From CAXCDZ01 sp963981525 (lineage in GTDB: Bacteria > Patescibacteriota > Microgenomatia > UBA1400 > UBA12108), in NCBI GenBank assembly GCA_963981525.1, contig CAXCDZ010000022.1, forward strand, positions 1 through 12,099: DNA of 12,099 nt. The letters run 5' to 3'. The position numbers were made by a program, and so were the translations under genes. Positions 1-6,588 of the stretch are shown in pieces. How positions within the stretch are numbered: position 1 is the stretch's first letter; every line of letters begins with the position of its first letter. The notes beneath the pieces were generated by a model that was not told where the DNA came from, did not search any database, and saw only the letters and a list, made by a program, of their open reading frames with translations.

Positions 1-13
1 GCGAGCGGCGGGG
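1..13. repeat. partial copy of a GC-rich palindromic repeat
   Basis: The first 13 bases, GCGAGCGGCGGGG, match the right arm of the 24-nt palindromes at 8274-8297 and 8658-8681. The left arm lies outside the window. The flanking sequence here is not tRNA-like, so the palindrome can occur independently of the tRNA remnants. Confidence 0.5.
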
Positions 14-63
14 TCGGAATCTCCTTCGATCTTTTTTTTCTGTAATTCCTGCCAAAAGCTCAT
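1..63 (-). CDS. 5' end of an unidentified gene, cut by the window edge
   Basis: Reading leftwards from the ATG at 63, 21 open codons start with MSFWQELQKKKIEG and continue with DSDPAAR to the window edge. The start is supported by an extended -10 box (TGTTAGAAT) exactly 6 nt before the ATG, the arrangement seen at several other genes here. The last codons lie in a copy of a palindromic repeat also found at 8274 and 8658, so the protein probably carries a repeat-encoded insertion near its N-terminus. Patescibacterial tRNA-dihydrouridine synthases often begin with a similar M-x-F-W-x-x-L-x-K stretch, but 21 residues are too few to claim this. The product is unknown. Confidence 0.5.
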   Translation of the reverse strand, partial: MSFWQELQKKKIEGDSDPAAR

Positions 64-69
64 TTGGTC

Positions 70-78
70 ATTCTAACA
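70..78 (-). promoter_or_regulatory. Extended -10 promoter, predicted leaderless start
   Basis: On the minus strand the sequence is TGT-TAGAAT, then 6 nt (GACCAA), then ATG. A transcript from this box would begin at or within about one base of the start codon. No Shine-Dalgarno sequence lies in the gap. Confidence 0.55.
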
Positions 79-106
79 CGCAGATATCACAATTATTCCT
101 CACAAA

Positions 107-187
107 TATATCAATCTATTGATTAATATATCAAATTATCTTACTCAATCTCTTTTCTCACTCACAAAACAACTATATCAATCTATT
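107..187. repeat. 14-bp direct repeat flanking the end of the WecG-type gene
   Basis: TATATCAATCTATT occurs at 107-120 and again at 174-187. The second copy contains the last codons and stop of the glycosyltransferase gene. The AT-rich sequence between them shows no gene. It could be a small duplication or a footprint of a lost element. Confidence 0.5.
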
Positions 188-963
188 AACTTCTGCCACA
201 ACACCAGGCTACCAAACTTGATCACTTGCCATACTCTATTCATCCTAATTCGAGGTTGGGCAACTACCCTCCACAACCACTTCCCTCCCAGCCTATCAAT
301 CCACTTAGGACATGGCCTCACCACCCCTGCCCACTCATCTAGAGTTCCTCCTACCCCGATTGCTACTCGTGCACGTAGATACTCCTTATTCTCCTCGATC
401 CAGATGTCCTGCCAGGGCGAGCCATACGCCACCAGAAGATAATCAGGTTCCACACTATTGATCTTGGCAATCGTCATCGATGATTCCTCTGATTTCTCGA
501 GCTTGACAGTGCGTGCACCCTCATACCAGGCATACTTGACTCTTGGATACTTCTTCTTCATCGCCCCTGCCGCCTTCTCAGCCACTCCTGGTTCTGCTCC
601 TAGGAGAAACACCTTCTCCCCTCTCTTATTAGCTATCTTAAGGATTTCTTCGACTAGCTCTACTCCAGTCACTCTCTCGACTTGCTTGCCCTGAGCTAGC
701 CGAAGGGCCCAGACTATCCCCCATCCATCTACCACCTTAAGACCAGTTTCTGCCAAAATTTGTCGAAATCTCGGGTTCTCCCTCGCCTCCATTATGAACT
801 CAGGATTGACCGTTGCCACATGTAATAGCCTCTTCCTCTGGAGAGCTATTTTTCTTAGCACTTCTTTCCTTTGAGTGCCATTTATCACCACTTCGAAGAT
901 TGTGACCGATTTATCTTGCTTTTTTGAGTGTTTCTTGATCTGTTTTTTACTCATTTTTATCAT
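178..963 (-). CDS. WecG/TagA/CpsF family glycosyltransferase (GT26)
   Basis: This 261-residue protein has the family hallmarks. TVNPEFIMEARENPRF is near residues 51-66, followed by the conserved VDGWGIVWA with the key aspartate, then RVTGVELVEEIL, the nucleotide-binding-like VFLLGAEPGVAEKA, and a C-terminal PKWIDRLGGKWLWR tail that in this family mediates membrane association. Family members transfer N-acetylmannosaminuronic acid, N-acetylmannosamine or related sugars from UDP-sugar to a lipid-linked precursor on the cytoplasmic membrane face; the exact sugar cannot be read from sequence. The N-terminus is lysine-rich (MIKMSKKQIKKHSKKQ). Two starts are possible, ATG 963 or ATG 954, and neither has a clear Shine-Dalgarno; TAGATA at 968-973 is a weak -10 candidate. 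With the GT4 enzyme next door it suggests surface polysaccharide or glycolipid assembly. Confidence 0.9.
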   Translation of the reverse strand: MIKMSKKQIKKHSKKQDKSVTIFEVVINGTQRKEVLRKIALQRKRLLHVATVNPEFIMEARENPRFRQILAETGLKVVDGWGIVWALRLAQGKQVERVTGVELVEEILKIANKRGEKVFLLGAEPGVAEKAAGAMKKKYPRVKYAWYEGARTVKLEKSEESSMTIAKINSVEPDYLLVAYGSPWQDIWIEENKEYLRARVAIGVGGTLDEWAGVVRPCPKWIDRLGGKWLWRVVAQPRIRMNRVWQVIKFGSLVLWQKLID

Positions 964-1168
964 TGTTTATCTAGTTTTTTCGATTCCTCATCGTGCTATC
1001 TGAGCCAATCTTACTGTAATCTGCAAGAAATCGCAAAAATGGATCATTTTCACCAATTTTCGTACAAAAAAAAGTAGCCTATATCTAAGAATATAGCTAT
1101 TTTGTCGCTCTTTGCAATCACAACCCTATTCAGATACGCTATAAGTCATCATGTTATGGAGAAAGATC
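964..1168. other. Intergenic region, AT-rich, no gene seen
   Basis: No coding potential is convincing in this stretch. It contains the presumed promoter of the WecG-type gene and a small inverted repeat, CTATAT (1079-1084) and ATATAG (1091-1096), with a 6-nt loop and no good U-tract. Confidence 0.5.
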
Positions 1169-1351
1169 ATGATTATATCTATTTTGATCACTTTTATTGC
1201 TCTTTTAATTTACCTTGTAGCCATACTGAATACTACATACTACATACTTCATACTATATTTACTATACCCTCCCCTCTCGCACTCGATAATCGCCAGAAA
1301 CTACTCATACTGATTCCCAGAATATTCCTCCTAATACTACCCTCTAACTAG
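1169..1351 (+). CDS. Possible small membrane peptide, low confidence
   Basis: A 60-codon frame starts at ATG 1169, preceded by GGAG at 1158-1161 with a 7-nt spacer. It begins with one strongly hydrophobic stretch, MIISILITFIALLIYLVAIL, that would form a membrane helix. A second hydrophobic segment, LLILIPRIFLLILP, lies near its end. The middle is encoded by the 7-nt tandem repeat at 1224-1258, and the 3' end overlaps the convergent GT4 gene by 8 bp. An upstream in-frame ATG at 1151 has TATAAG five bases before it. AT-rich repeat DNA can produce hydrophobic frames by chance, so this may not be a gene. No family is recognised. Confidence 0.25.
   Translation: MIISILITFIALLIYLVAILNTTYYILHTIFTIPSPLALDNRQKLLILIPRIFLLILPSN
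1224..1258. repeat. 7-nt tandem repeat, five units
   Basis: Five consecutive units of the form TACTnnA: TACTGAA, TACTACA, TACTACA, TACTTCA, TACTATA. A degenerate sixth unit follows to 1267. Confidence 0.75.
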
Positions 1352-2570
1352 ATACATTAGCAAGAATCTTTAGCGTACTATCCGAAGCCTTTTCCCACGA
1401 CAACTCACCCACTCGTATTTTTCCATCTTTTATCAATCTCTTCCGCAACTTCCCGTCCGAGAGCACCCGTCTGATTGCAGCCGCCAGTCGCGGTACGTAA
1501 CCTGGTCCTAGCTCCACCACCGATCCCGCATCAGCTACCACCTCAGGCAACGCTCCGCCATTCGAGCTCACAACCGGCACTCCTCTCCCCATTGCCTCGA
1601 GTATTGGTAGTCCAAACCCTTCCGTAAACGACGGCTGTACATATACCCTCGCCCCCTGGTAGAGAACATCTAACTCCCCCTCACTCACCCTCCCTGCAAA
1701 AATCACCGACTCATGTACTCCGTATCTGGCTGGAGCCTGGTATATCTCCTCTGTCATCCATCCTCTACTCCCAGCAATCACCAACTTAAGATCTGGATAT
1801 TCTTGATTTATCAAGCTAAATGCCTCCACAAGTGCCGAGAGATTCTTGCGCGGCATCAGTGTCCCCACAAAAAGAATATATCTCCCCTTCACGATCCCCC
1901 ATTTTCCTAAAGTTCTTTTACTTTCTGACACACTGACACGCCGATACGCTGACACGCCGGTCTCCACCCCTTCATGTATCACTTTGATCTTCTTAGGACT
2001 AGTATGTAGCTGTTTTACAAGCTGATTTGCCGTAAACTTGGACACTGCAATCAGCTTATCCGCATATTTGGCAGCGTATTTGGTAGAGAGAGGTAGATAC
2101 CATCGCTGTAGAACATTCTGATATTCCGGCAACCACTCATACTCCAATCCGTGGATCGTCACCACTGTCCTCACTTTTGGATTTCGCAATACCGGGAGAG
2201 TATGCGCCGGCACCCACAACACATCAAGCATTCGTTTCTCAGTTTTCCAGTTTTGCAGTTTTCCAGTTTTTTTACTCCCTGCTGAGCTACTGAATCTACT
2301 GTAGCACTGAGTTACTGCCTGGCGTTGCCATGTAGCGACTGCCAAGCCTATTTGTGTCCATAGGTACCGAAGCTTGATCTCAGTCACCCGCACATTCTTG
2401 TGCTTAGTCACCCAGCTCGGAATTATCATCTTTGGACGGATAAAAAGTACAAAAGAGTGCTTCCTAGAAGCTGGCAGTCGTAGAATCTCTCTGACAAGAT
2501 GATACGAATAACTCTCCGTCCCAGTTCTTGCCTTTACAAACGCCCTCGAGCAGTCAATTCCGATTACCAT
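1344..2570 (-). CDS. Family 4 glycosyltransferase (GT-B fold)
   Basis: This 408-residue enzyme has the GT4 layout. The N-terminal acceptor domain begins MVIGIDCSRAF. The donor domain contains FVGTLMPRKNLSALVEAF (about 234-251; R241 and K242 in the phosphate-binding position), FAGRVSEGELDVLY, and the E-x7-E motif EGFGLPILE (E318, E325). Such enzymes transfer a sugar from a nucleotide-sugar to a growing glycan at the cytoplasmic membrane; donor and acceptor are not predictable. Two segments look like repeat-derived insertions. Residues about 85-113 are polar low-complexity encoded by 8-nt tandem repeats, sitting before the conserved LDVLWVPAHTLP. Residues about 205-217 (SAYRRVSVSES) are encoded by GACACGCY units. 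Both keep the frame and probably lie in surface loops. A predicted leaderless promoter fixes the start. Confidence 0.92.
   Translation of the reverse strand: MVIGIDCSRAFVKARTGTESYSYHLVREILRLPASRKHSFVLFIRPKMIIPSWVTKHKNVRVTEIKLRYLWTQIGLAVATWQRQAVTQCYSRFSSSAGSKKTGKLQNWKTEKRMLDVLWVPAHTLPVLRNPKVRTVVTIHGLEYEWLPEYQNVLQRWYLPLSTKYAAKYADKLIAVSKFTANQLVKQLHTSPKKIKVIHEGVETGVSAYRRVSVSESKRTLGKWGIVKGRYILFVGTLMPRKNLSALVEAFSLINQEYPDLKLVIAGSRGWMTEEIYQAPARYGVHESVIFAGRVSEGELDVLYQGARVYVQPSFTEGFGLPILEAMGRGVPVVSSNGGALPEVVADAGSVVELGPGYVPRLAAAIRRVLSDGKLRKRLIKDGKIRVGELSWEKASDSTLKILANVSS
1927..1958. repeat. 8-nt tandem repeat array (GACACGCT family) inside the GT4 gene
   Basis: Four units: GACACACT, GACACGCC, GATACGCT, GACACGCC. 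Related arrays are at 2638, 4313, 8152 and 10405. Here they encode a short basic/serine loop without a frameshift. Confidence 0.8.
2240..2315. repeat. Two adjacent 8-nt tandem repeat arrays inside the GT4 gene
   Basis: Positions 2240-2271 hold four units of CAGTTTTn. Positions 2283-2315 hold four TGAGYTAC-like units, one of them 9 nt long. The second array shares CTGAATCTAC with the linker repeat at 4495-4530. Together they encode about 25 polar residues interrupting the acceptor domain. Confidence 0.75.
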
Positions 2571-2576
2571 ATCATA

Positions 2577-2585
2577 ATCATATCA
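2577..2585 (-). promoter_or_regulatory. Extended -10 promoter of the GT4 gene, leaderless
   Basis: On the minus strand: TGA-TATGAT, a 6-nt spacer (TATGAT again), then ATG. The spacer repeats the hexamer, so the exact box is slightly ambiguous. No Shine-Dalgarno is present. Confidence 0.5.
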
Positions 2586-2637
2586 GAAAGCATCAGAGTA
2601 TCGGCATATCGGTATTGAGGAGTCTATCTGATCCACT

Positions 2638-2669
2638 GACTAACTGACACGCTGACACGCTGACACGCT
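2638..2669. repeat. 8-nt tandem repeat array between mreB and the GT4 gene
   Basis: GACTAACT followed by three perfect GACACGCT units. The array ends 2 bp before the mreB stop codon and carries no gene. Confidence 0.85.
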
Positions 2670-2671
2670 GA

Positions 2672-3670
2672 TTATCTCAAAGCCCGCTTATACTTATCAA
2701 TCGACGAGAGAGCCACCCCAGTTCCCTTTACCACGCAGAGAAGCGGCTCCTCTGCTACGTAGGCAGGAATCCCAGTTTCTTTGGTCAAAAGCGTATCCAG
2801 ATTCCTTAGAGTTGATGTCCCGCCAGACATCACGAGTCCCTTGTCAATAATGTCACTCACAAGCTCCGGTGGAGTCACTTCGATCACTGACTTCACAACC
2901 CCTACGATTTTTGAGAGCGGTTTTTCCATTGCCTGCCAAACCTCCTCACTCGAGAGCTCAATCGTTCTAGGTAATCCAGATATCGTATCACGACCCTTGA
3001 TTTTTACCTTCTCAACTCGAGGTAACTTAGTGGCTGATCCTATCTTAATCTTGACTTCCTCTGCCGTCACCTCACCCATCACGAGGTTATGGTTATGTCT
3101 CACATACTCCACAATTGCCTCATCAAGCTTTGTCCCCCCTACCCTCACACTCCTACTATCCACCACTCCTCCCAGGCTTATCACTGCAGCTTCTGCCGTC
3201 CCGCCACCGATGTCCAGGATCATACTCCCAGACGCCTCCGCAATCGAGATTCCAGCACCGATTGCAGCAGCTAATGGCTCATCAATCAAATATGCTACTC
3301 GAGCACCAGCTGCTCTGGTAGCGTCAAGTGCTGCTCTTCGCTCAACCTGCGTACATCCAGCTGGCACACAAATCATCACTTCTGGCTTAAAAAACCAGTT
3401 GCTGCCCACGGCTTTTGTAATAAAAAATTTCAGCATCGCCTCCGTAATCGCGTAGTCCGCAATCACCCCGTCCTTCATCGGCCTACTTGCCACAATCGAT
3501 CCCGACGTTCTCCCCAACATTGTTTTTGCCTCATTCCCTACCGCCACCACCTTCATATCATCCATGCTTACCGCAACCACTGTCGGCTCATTCAAGACCA
3601 CACCCTTACCAGCCAGCCAAACCAGACTATTGGCCGTTCCCAGATCAATTCCTATCTTTTTTCCTAGCAT
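2672..3670 (-). CDS. mreB: Rod shape-determining protein MreB
   Basis: This 332-residue actin homologue polymerises on ATP under the cytoplasmic membrane and guides peptidoglycan synthesis. The actin-fold motifs are all visible. Phosphate 1 is IGIDLGTANS (6-15), phosphate 2 is ILDIGGGTAEAAVIS (151-165), and the adenosine motif is GLVMSGGTSTLRNLD (278-292). The catalytic glutamate region IDEPLAAAIG has E131. The N-terminus MLGKKIGIDLGTANS is typical of MreB, and the length is close to the usual 330-350. mreC and mreD are not adjacent. It is divergent from the HTH-transmembrane gene, with a 225-bp shared control region, so co-regulation with envelope genes is plausible. An extended -10 box 6 nt upstream of the ATG predicts a leaderless mRNA. 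Confidence 0.96.
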   Translation of the reverse strand: MLGKKIGIDLGTANSLVWLAGKGVVLNEPTVVAVSMDDMKVVAVGNEAKTMLGRTSGSIVASRPMKDGVIADYAITEAMLKFFITKAVGSNWFFKPEVMICVPAGCTQVERRAALDATRAAGARVAYLIDEPLAAAIGAGISIAEASGSMILDIGGGTAEAAVISLGGVVDSRSVRVGGTKLDEAIVEYVRHNHNLVMGEVTAEEVKIKIGSATKLPRVEKVKIKGRDTISGLPRTIELSSEEVWQAMEKPLSKIVGVVKSVIEVTPPELVSDIIDKGLVMSGGTSTLRNLDTLLTKETGIPAYVAEEPLLCVVKGTGVALSSIDKYKRALR

Positions 3671-3676
3671 ACCCCT

Positions 3677-3685
3677 ATTCTACCA
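3677..3685 (-). promoter_or_regulatory. Extended -10 promoter of mreB, leaderless
   Basis: On the minus strand: TGG-TAGAAT, then AGGGGT, then ATG. The spacer resembles a Shine-Dalgarno but ends only 1 nt from the ATG, too close to act as one; a start at or next to the ATG is more likely. Confidence 0.6.
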
Positions 3686-3818
3686 GACTCACCAAACACT
3701 ATATAGATACTGGATCACACCGCCTCACCTCTGCATCTCTGCCTGGGATACCTAGATTACCGCTTATTACATAGTATTACCGCATACCAGATAGGTATTT
3801 TGCGTCAAATACTCATCC

Positions 3819-3848
3819 TTGACACTTGTTTTACCCGTATACTACACT
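3819..3848 (+). promoter_or_regulatory. Promoter of the HTH-transmembrane gene
   Basis: A perfect -35 box TTGACA (3819-3824) is followed after 18 nt by TACACT (3843-3848). TATACT at 3838-3843 is a better hexamer but leaves only 13 nt. Transcription would start near 3855, giving a leader of about 40 nt with AGAAGG (3883-3888), a Shine-Dalgarno 7 nt before the ATG. Confidence 0.6.
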
Positions 3849-3895
3849 GTTAATACTATCTCCAAACTTGGACATACCAGACAGAAGGCATAAAT

Positions 3896-4975
3896 ATGGA
3901 CAACTCATACACAATTTCAGAAGTAGCAACTAAGCTGAGCATTGCCACTAAGACCCTCAGAAGATGGGAAGAATCAGGCAAGTTCAGCTCCTCACGCACG
4001 CTCGGTAACCAACGCAGGTACAACCGTGAGGATCTCCAGATTCTTGATGCAATCAAACATAACATCATCTCCGCCCAGAGTGATCTTCTTACTCTCCCCG
4101 CAGCAGCCTCGCTCTGCGCCGTCTCCCCCACCACAATCGAGCGCTGGGTGCGGGAAGGCAAGATCCACCCCTTCATTACTTCCGGCAAGACTTACTATCC
4201 ACGCGAAAGGCTAATTACCAAACTTGACGAGCTCTCTAAACAAATCTCTCAGACCCCAGAGTCTGATCCGCCTTGGGCGGACACACCCACCACCGAGCTC
4301 ACCGCCCATACTGACACTCCGACACGCCGACACGCCGACACTCCCTCACTCGAGCACTCCAAGCCTGGCATATCCGCCATCATCACTAAGTTGAGCCCCA
4401 TCCTCAACACTCTCATCACGCTCCTTATCATCCTTATCTACCATACCCTCACCAGTTCACCTACCTCTCCCCCTATTGCCCCCACGGCCCCCACTGAGCT
4501 AACTGAATCTACGAAGCCAACGGAATCCACGCCCCCAACTTCATTCACCTCCCTCTCCCTCCTTCCCGCCCCTCCCCCAGATCCAATTCCGGGTACTCTC
4601 TACTACGACGCCAGCTCTCAGTCGCTCCGCCTCTTCACAAATACCTGGACCGACATCTCCTCACCAGTAGAACCATCAAGTCAGGTCGAACTCTCCTTTT
4701 CCGATACCACCCTCATCTCTGGCACTAGAATAATGAAAAAGGATACCTCCAGCACCCTTATCAACCACAAGAGTCTCACCCCCTCTACTCCAGTTTCAAT
4801 TACCTTTAACTCAGACTACTCCCCAGGGAAAAAATATTGGCTCGAGCAAGATCAAGGGTCATTCACCCTCCACACCGACTATCCAGTTGGCCAAAACTCA
4901 AGCTTCACATACCTAATTCTAGCTCCATCACTCGAAGAATCGGATTTGGCGACCTCCTCTCCAACTATATTCTAA
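3896..4975 (+). CDS. Double MerR-type HTH protein with one membrane helix and an outer beta domain
   Basis: The 359 residues form an unusual chain. Residues 5-52 are a MerR-like winged helix (YTISEVATKLSIATKTLRRW, then GNQRRYNREDLQIL). Residues 66-114 are a second, similar HTH (LPAAASLCAVSPTTIERWVREGK, YYPRERL). A repeat-rich linker covers 118-157. A single membrane helix lies at about 160-184. A Pro/Thr-rich outer stretch (186-230) is followed by GTLYYDASSQSLRLFTNTW (233-251) and a beta-rich C-terminal segment ending FTYLILA. The topology puts the DNA-binding part in the cytoplasm and the tail outside, so a membrane-bound regulator or DNA anchor is possible; that role is inferred. It is divergent from mreB and followed after 28 bp by the PEGA gene. 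Two kinds of mobile repeat sit in the linker. Confidence 0.85.
   Translation: MDNSYTISEVATKLSIATKTLRRWEESGKFSSSRTLGNQRRYNREDLQILDAIKHNIISAQSDLLTLPAAASLCAVSPTTIERWVREGKIHPFITSGKTYYPRERLITKLDELSKQISQTPESDPPWADTPTTELTAHTDTPTRRHADTPSLEHSKPGISAIITKLSPILNTLITLLIILIYHTLTSSPTSPPIAPTAPTELTESTKPTESTPPTSFTSLSLLPAPPPDPIPGTLYYDASSQSLRLFTNTWTDISSPVEPSSQVELSFSDTTLISGTRIMKKDTSSTLINHKSLTPSTPVSITFNSDYSPGKKYWLEQDQGSFTLHTDYPVGQNSSFTYLILAPSLEESDLATSSPTIF
4267..4281. repeat. Short palindrome in the linker of the HTH-transmembrane gene
   Basis: TCCGCC, loop TTG, GGCGGA: a perfect 6-bp inverted repeat. It encodes the central part of SDPPWAD just after the second HTH domain. It is 32 bp from the 8-nt array at 4313, so this linker tolerates repeat insertion. 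Confidence 0.65.
4313..4344. repeat. 8-nt tandem repeat array (GACACGCT family) inside the HTH-transmembrane gene
   Basis: Four units: GACACTCC, GACACGCC, GACACGCC, GACACTCC, encoding DTPTRRHADTP. It has the same orientation as the other four arrays although this gene lies on the opposite strand from the other genes hit. Confidence 0.8.
4495..4530. repeat. 9-nt degenerate tandem repeat coding ELTESTKPTEST
   Basis: Units TGAGCTAAC, TGAATCTAC, GAAGCCAAC, GGAATCCAC, each three codons long, in the outer Pro/Thr-rich stalk. The first two resemble the array at 2283-2299. Confidence 0.55.
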
Positions 4976-4991
4976 CAACCCTGTATTAAGG

Positions 4992-4997
4992 TATAAT
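4992..4997 (+). promoter_or_regulatory. -10 box of the PEGA gene, leaderless
   Basis: A perfect TATAAT lies 6 nt (ACTCAC) before the ATG at 5004, without a Shine-Dalgarno. No clear -35 is seen. The gene can thus be transcribed independently of the upstream gene 28 bp away. Confidence 0.6.
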
Positions 4998-5003
4998 ACT
5001 CAC

Positions 5004-6386
5004 ATGAACAAAGCGCAAAAATCACGCCTCGCAATCTTCCTCGCCACCCTCGTCTTTATCGGGATCGGCACCTTCCTTATGATTCGCTTCGCCAAAGGAT
5101 ATCGCCCCACCCTCTCCGGGACAGTCAAAGGTACGGGCCTTCTTGCTGCCACCTCATTCCCCACAGGGGCCGAGGTCTACCTAGAGGACAAACTCACCAC
5201 CGCCACCGACAACACCCTCAACCTCGATCCAGGCACATATAACATCAAGATCAAAAAAGATGGCTATCATACCTGGGAAAAAACAGTCCAGATCGAAGAA
5301 GAGCTCGTCATCCAGACCAGTGCCACCCTCTTCCCTACTTCCCCGAGCCTTGAGCCTCTCACCTTCACCGGTGCCATCAACCCCATCCCTTCACCTGACG
5401 GCAACAAAGTCGTCTTTGCCGTTGCCTCCGCCTCAGCTTCTACCAAGAATGGCCTCTACGTCCAGGAGCTCACTAACTCCCCGATCTCCCTCAACCGCTC
5501 TGCCCGCCAAATCACTCGCAGTAGCCGTGACTACGACTATACAACCGCCAGTTATACCTGGTCGCCCGATGGTTCTGAGATCCTCGTCGCACTTAATAGT
5601 GGCCTGCCTGCGCAGGCAGGTGCCCATATCGTCATCAATAGCACCCGATTCAACGACCTAGAAGACCTTATCGACGTCACCTACACCCTCTCTCCCATCC
5701 TTCGCGACTGGGAACTAGAGCTCGCAAGACTCGACGAGGTTAGACTCACCGAGCTCCCTGAGTTTTTCATCGAGACTGCCACTAACTCTGGCATCACCAA
5801 TCTCTACTTCTCTCCTGATGGCGAGAAGCTCCTCTACCAAGCACAGATCGATCAGACCATCCCCAACAACCTTACCCCCGCTCTTCTTGCCTCCTCCACC
5901 CAGCCTGAGTCCAGAGAACTCACTCAAAACAACTGGTACATTTATGACCTTAAGGAAGATCGCAACTTCTTTATCGCCAATAACTCTCCCTCCGCCTCAG
6001 ACTCGGCCTTCGTCCTCCACAAACCACTTCTTATGGATGATATCCTCTCCCCTCTCCCTCCTGCAGAACTCGCAAGCTCCCCCTCTGCTTTTCGCAAACT
6101 CCAGGACAACTACTCACTCCCCGAATCAATCTCGATGTTTAACACCCAATACTCCTCAATCTATATTAGCTCTGTCCAGTGGTTCCCCGACTCCTCACAC
6201 ATCATCCTCACCTCAGATTCTGGGATCGAGATCATGGAATACGATAGCACTAATCGTCTTACAGTCTATGCGGGCCCTTTTGACCCCAACTTCGTCTACG
6301 CCTGGCCAGATGCCTCAAGGCTCGTCACCCGAATCCAGTTCTCCCCTGATACTACCCCCAATCTCTACACAATTAAATTAAAGTAG
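5004..6386 (+). CDS. PEGA-domain membrane protein with beta-propeller-like repeats
   Basis: This 460-residue protein has an N-terminal membrane anchor (about 9-29, LAIFLATLVFIGIGTFLMI). A PEGA domain (about 45-98) follows, with TSFPTGAEVYLEDKL and LDPGTYNIKIKKDGYHTWEK. The rest is probably exposed outside. It has TolB/WD40-like blade motifs, IPSPDGNKVVFA (128-139), YTWSPDGSEILVAL (184-197), LYFSPDGEKLLYQA and VQWFPDSSHIILTS, consistent with an incomplete or divergent beta-propeller. PEGA domains are found in surface-layer and envelope proteins; the ligand is unknown. An 18-bp perfect palindrome encodes residues 200-206 (GLPAQAG) between blades without breaking the frame. It lies between the HTH-transmembrane gene and the GT39 gene, suggesting a cell-surface role. 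Confidence 0.85.
   Translation: MNKAQKSRLAIFLATLVFIGIGTFLMIRFAKGYRPTLSGTVKGTGLLAATSFPTGAEVYLEDKLTTATDNTLNLDPGTYNIKIKKDGYHTWEKTVQIEEELVIQTSATLFPTSPSLEPLTFTGAINPIPSPDGNKVVFAVASASASTKNGLYVQELTNSPISLNRSARQITRSSRDYDYTTASYTWSPDGSEILVALNSGLPAQAGAHIVINSTRFNDLEDLIDVTYTLSPILRDWELELARLDEVRLTELPEFFIETATNSGITNLYFSPDGEKLLYQAQIDQTIPNNLTPALLASSTQPESRELTQNNWYIYDLKEDRNFFIANNSPSASDSAFVLHKPLLMDDILSPLPPAELASSPSAFRKLQDNYSLPESISMFNTQYSSIYISSVQWFPDSSHIILTSDSGIEIMEYDSTNRLTVYAGPFDPNFVYAWPDASRLVTRIQFSPDTTPNLYTIKLK
5603..5620. repeat. 18-bp perfect palindrome inside the PEGA gene
   Basis: CCTGCCTGC followed directly by its reverse complement GCAGGCAGG. Its length is a multiple of three, and it is read as GLPAQAG in a loop between two propeller blades. 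It looks like an inserted repeat element. Confidence 0.8.
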
Positions 6387-6448
6387 GTTCATCACCCCAA
6401 CAGCCTCATGTAAGCATAATTAGTACGAGTTACGCTTGATGCAATGGG

Positions 6449-6500
6449 GAGTAGTTAGAGAGCAAGTGTAGAGTATTCTCCTAACGGTCGAACGCTACTC
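6449..6500. other. Imperfect inverted repeat in the PEGA-GT39 gap
   Basis: The 202-bp gap 6387-6588 has no gene. GAGTAGTTAG (6449-6458) can pair with CTAAC (6481-6485) and TACTC (6496-6500) across a 10-nt bulge, giving a structured 3' end for the PEGA transcript. No U-tract follows, so it is not a typical terminator. Confidence 0.3.
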
Positions 6501-6550
6501 ATCCAGTAAATCAAGTAGTTCCCGAGATAATAATTACTGAATACTGAGGC

Positions 6551-6564
6551 TGTCAGTGATGACA
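6551..6564. promoter_or_regulatory. Inverted repeat upstream of the GT39 -10 box, possible operator
   Basis: TGTCA-GTGA-TGACA, a 5-bp perfect dyad centred about 20 bp upstream of the -10 box. It covers the place a -35 box would occupy, as an operator or activator site could. No second copy was noticed in the window. Confidence 0.3.
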
Positions 6565-6571
6565 TCTAACA

Positions 6572-6580
6572 TGCTATACT
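6572..6580 (+). promoter_or_regulatory. Extended -10 promoter of the GT39 gene, leaderless
   Basis: TGC-TATACT followed by 8 nt and ATG 6589. An in-frame stop TAA at 6580-6582 rules out a longer N-terminus, so this start is firm. Confidence 0.6.
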
Positions 6581-6588
6581 AATTTTAT

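Noticed and set aside
1927..1958. 8-nt arrays as a CRISPR array or replication iterons
   Set aside because: Units are contiguous with no spacers, only three or four per array, scattered and inside genes; no replication initiator gene or DnaA-box cluster was noticed.
2781..3455. 224-codon plus-strand open frame opposite mreB
   Set aside because: It is a shadow of the mreB gene, rich in Ser/Pro/Thr with no recognisable domain or ribosome binding site.
5818..6381. 187-codon plus-strand open frame within the PEGA gene
   Set aside because: It is an alternate frame of a well-supported gene, dominated by Ser/Pro/Thr.
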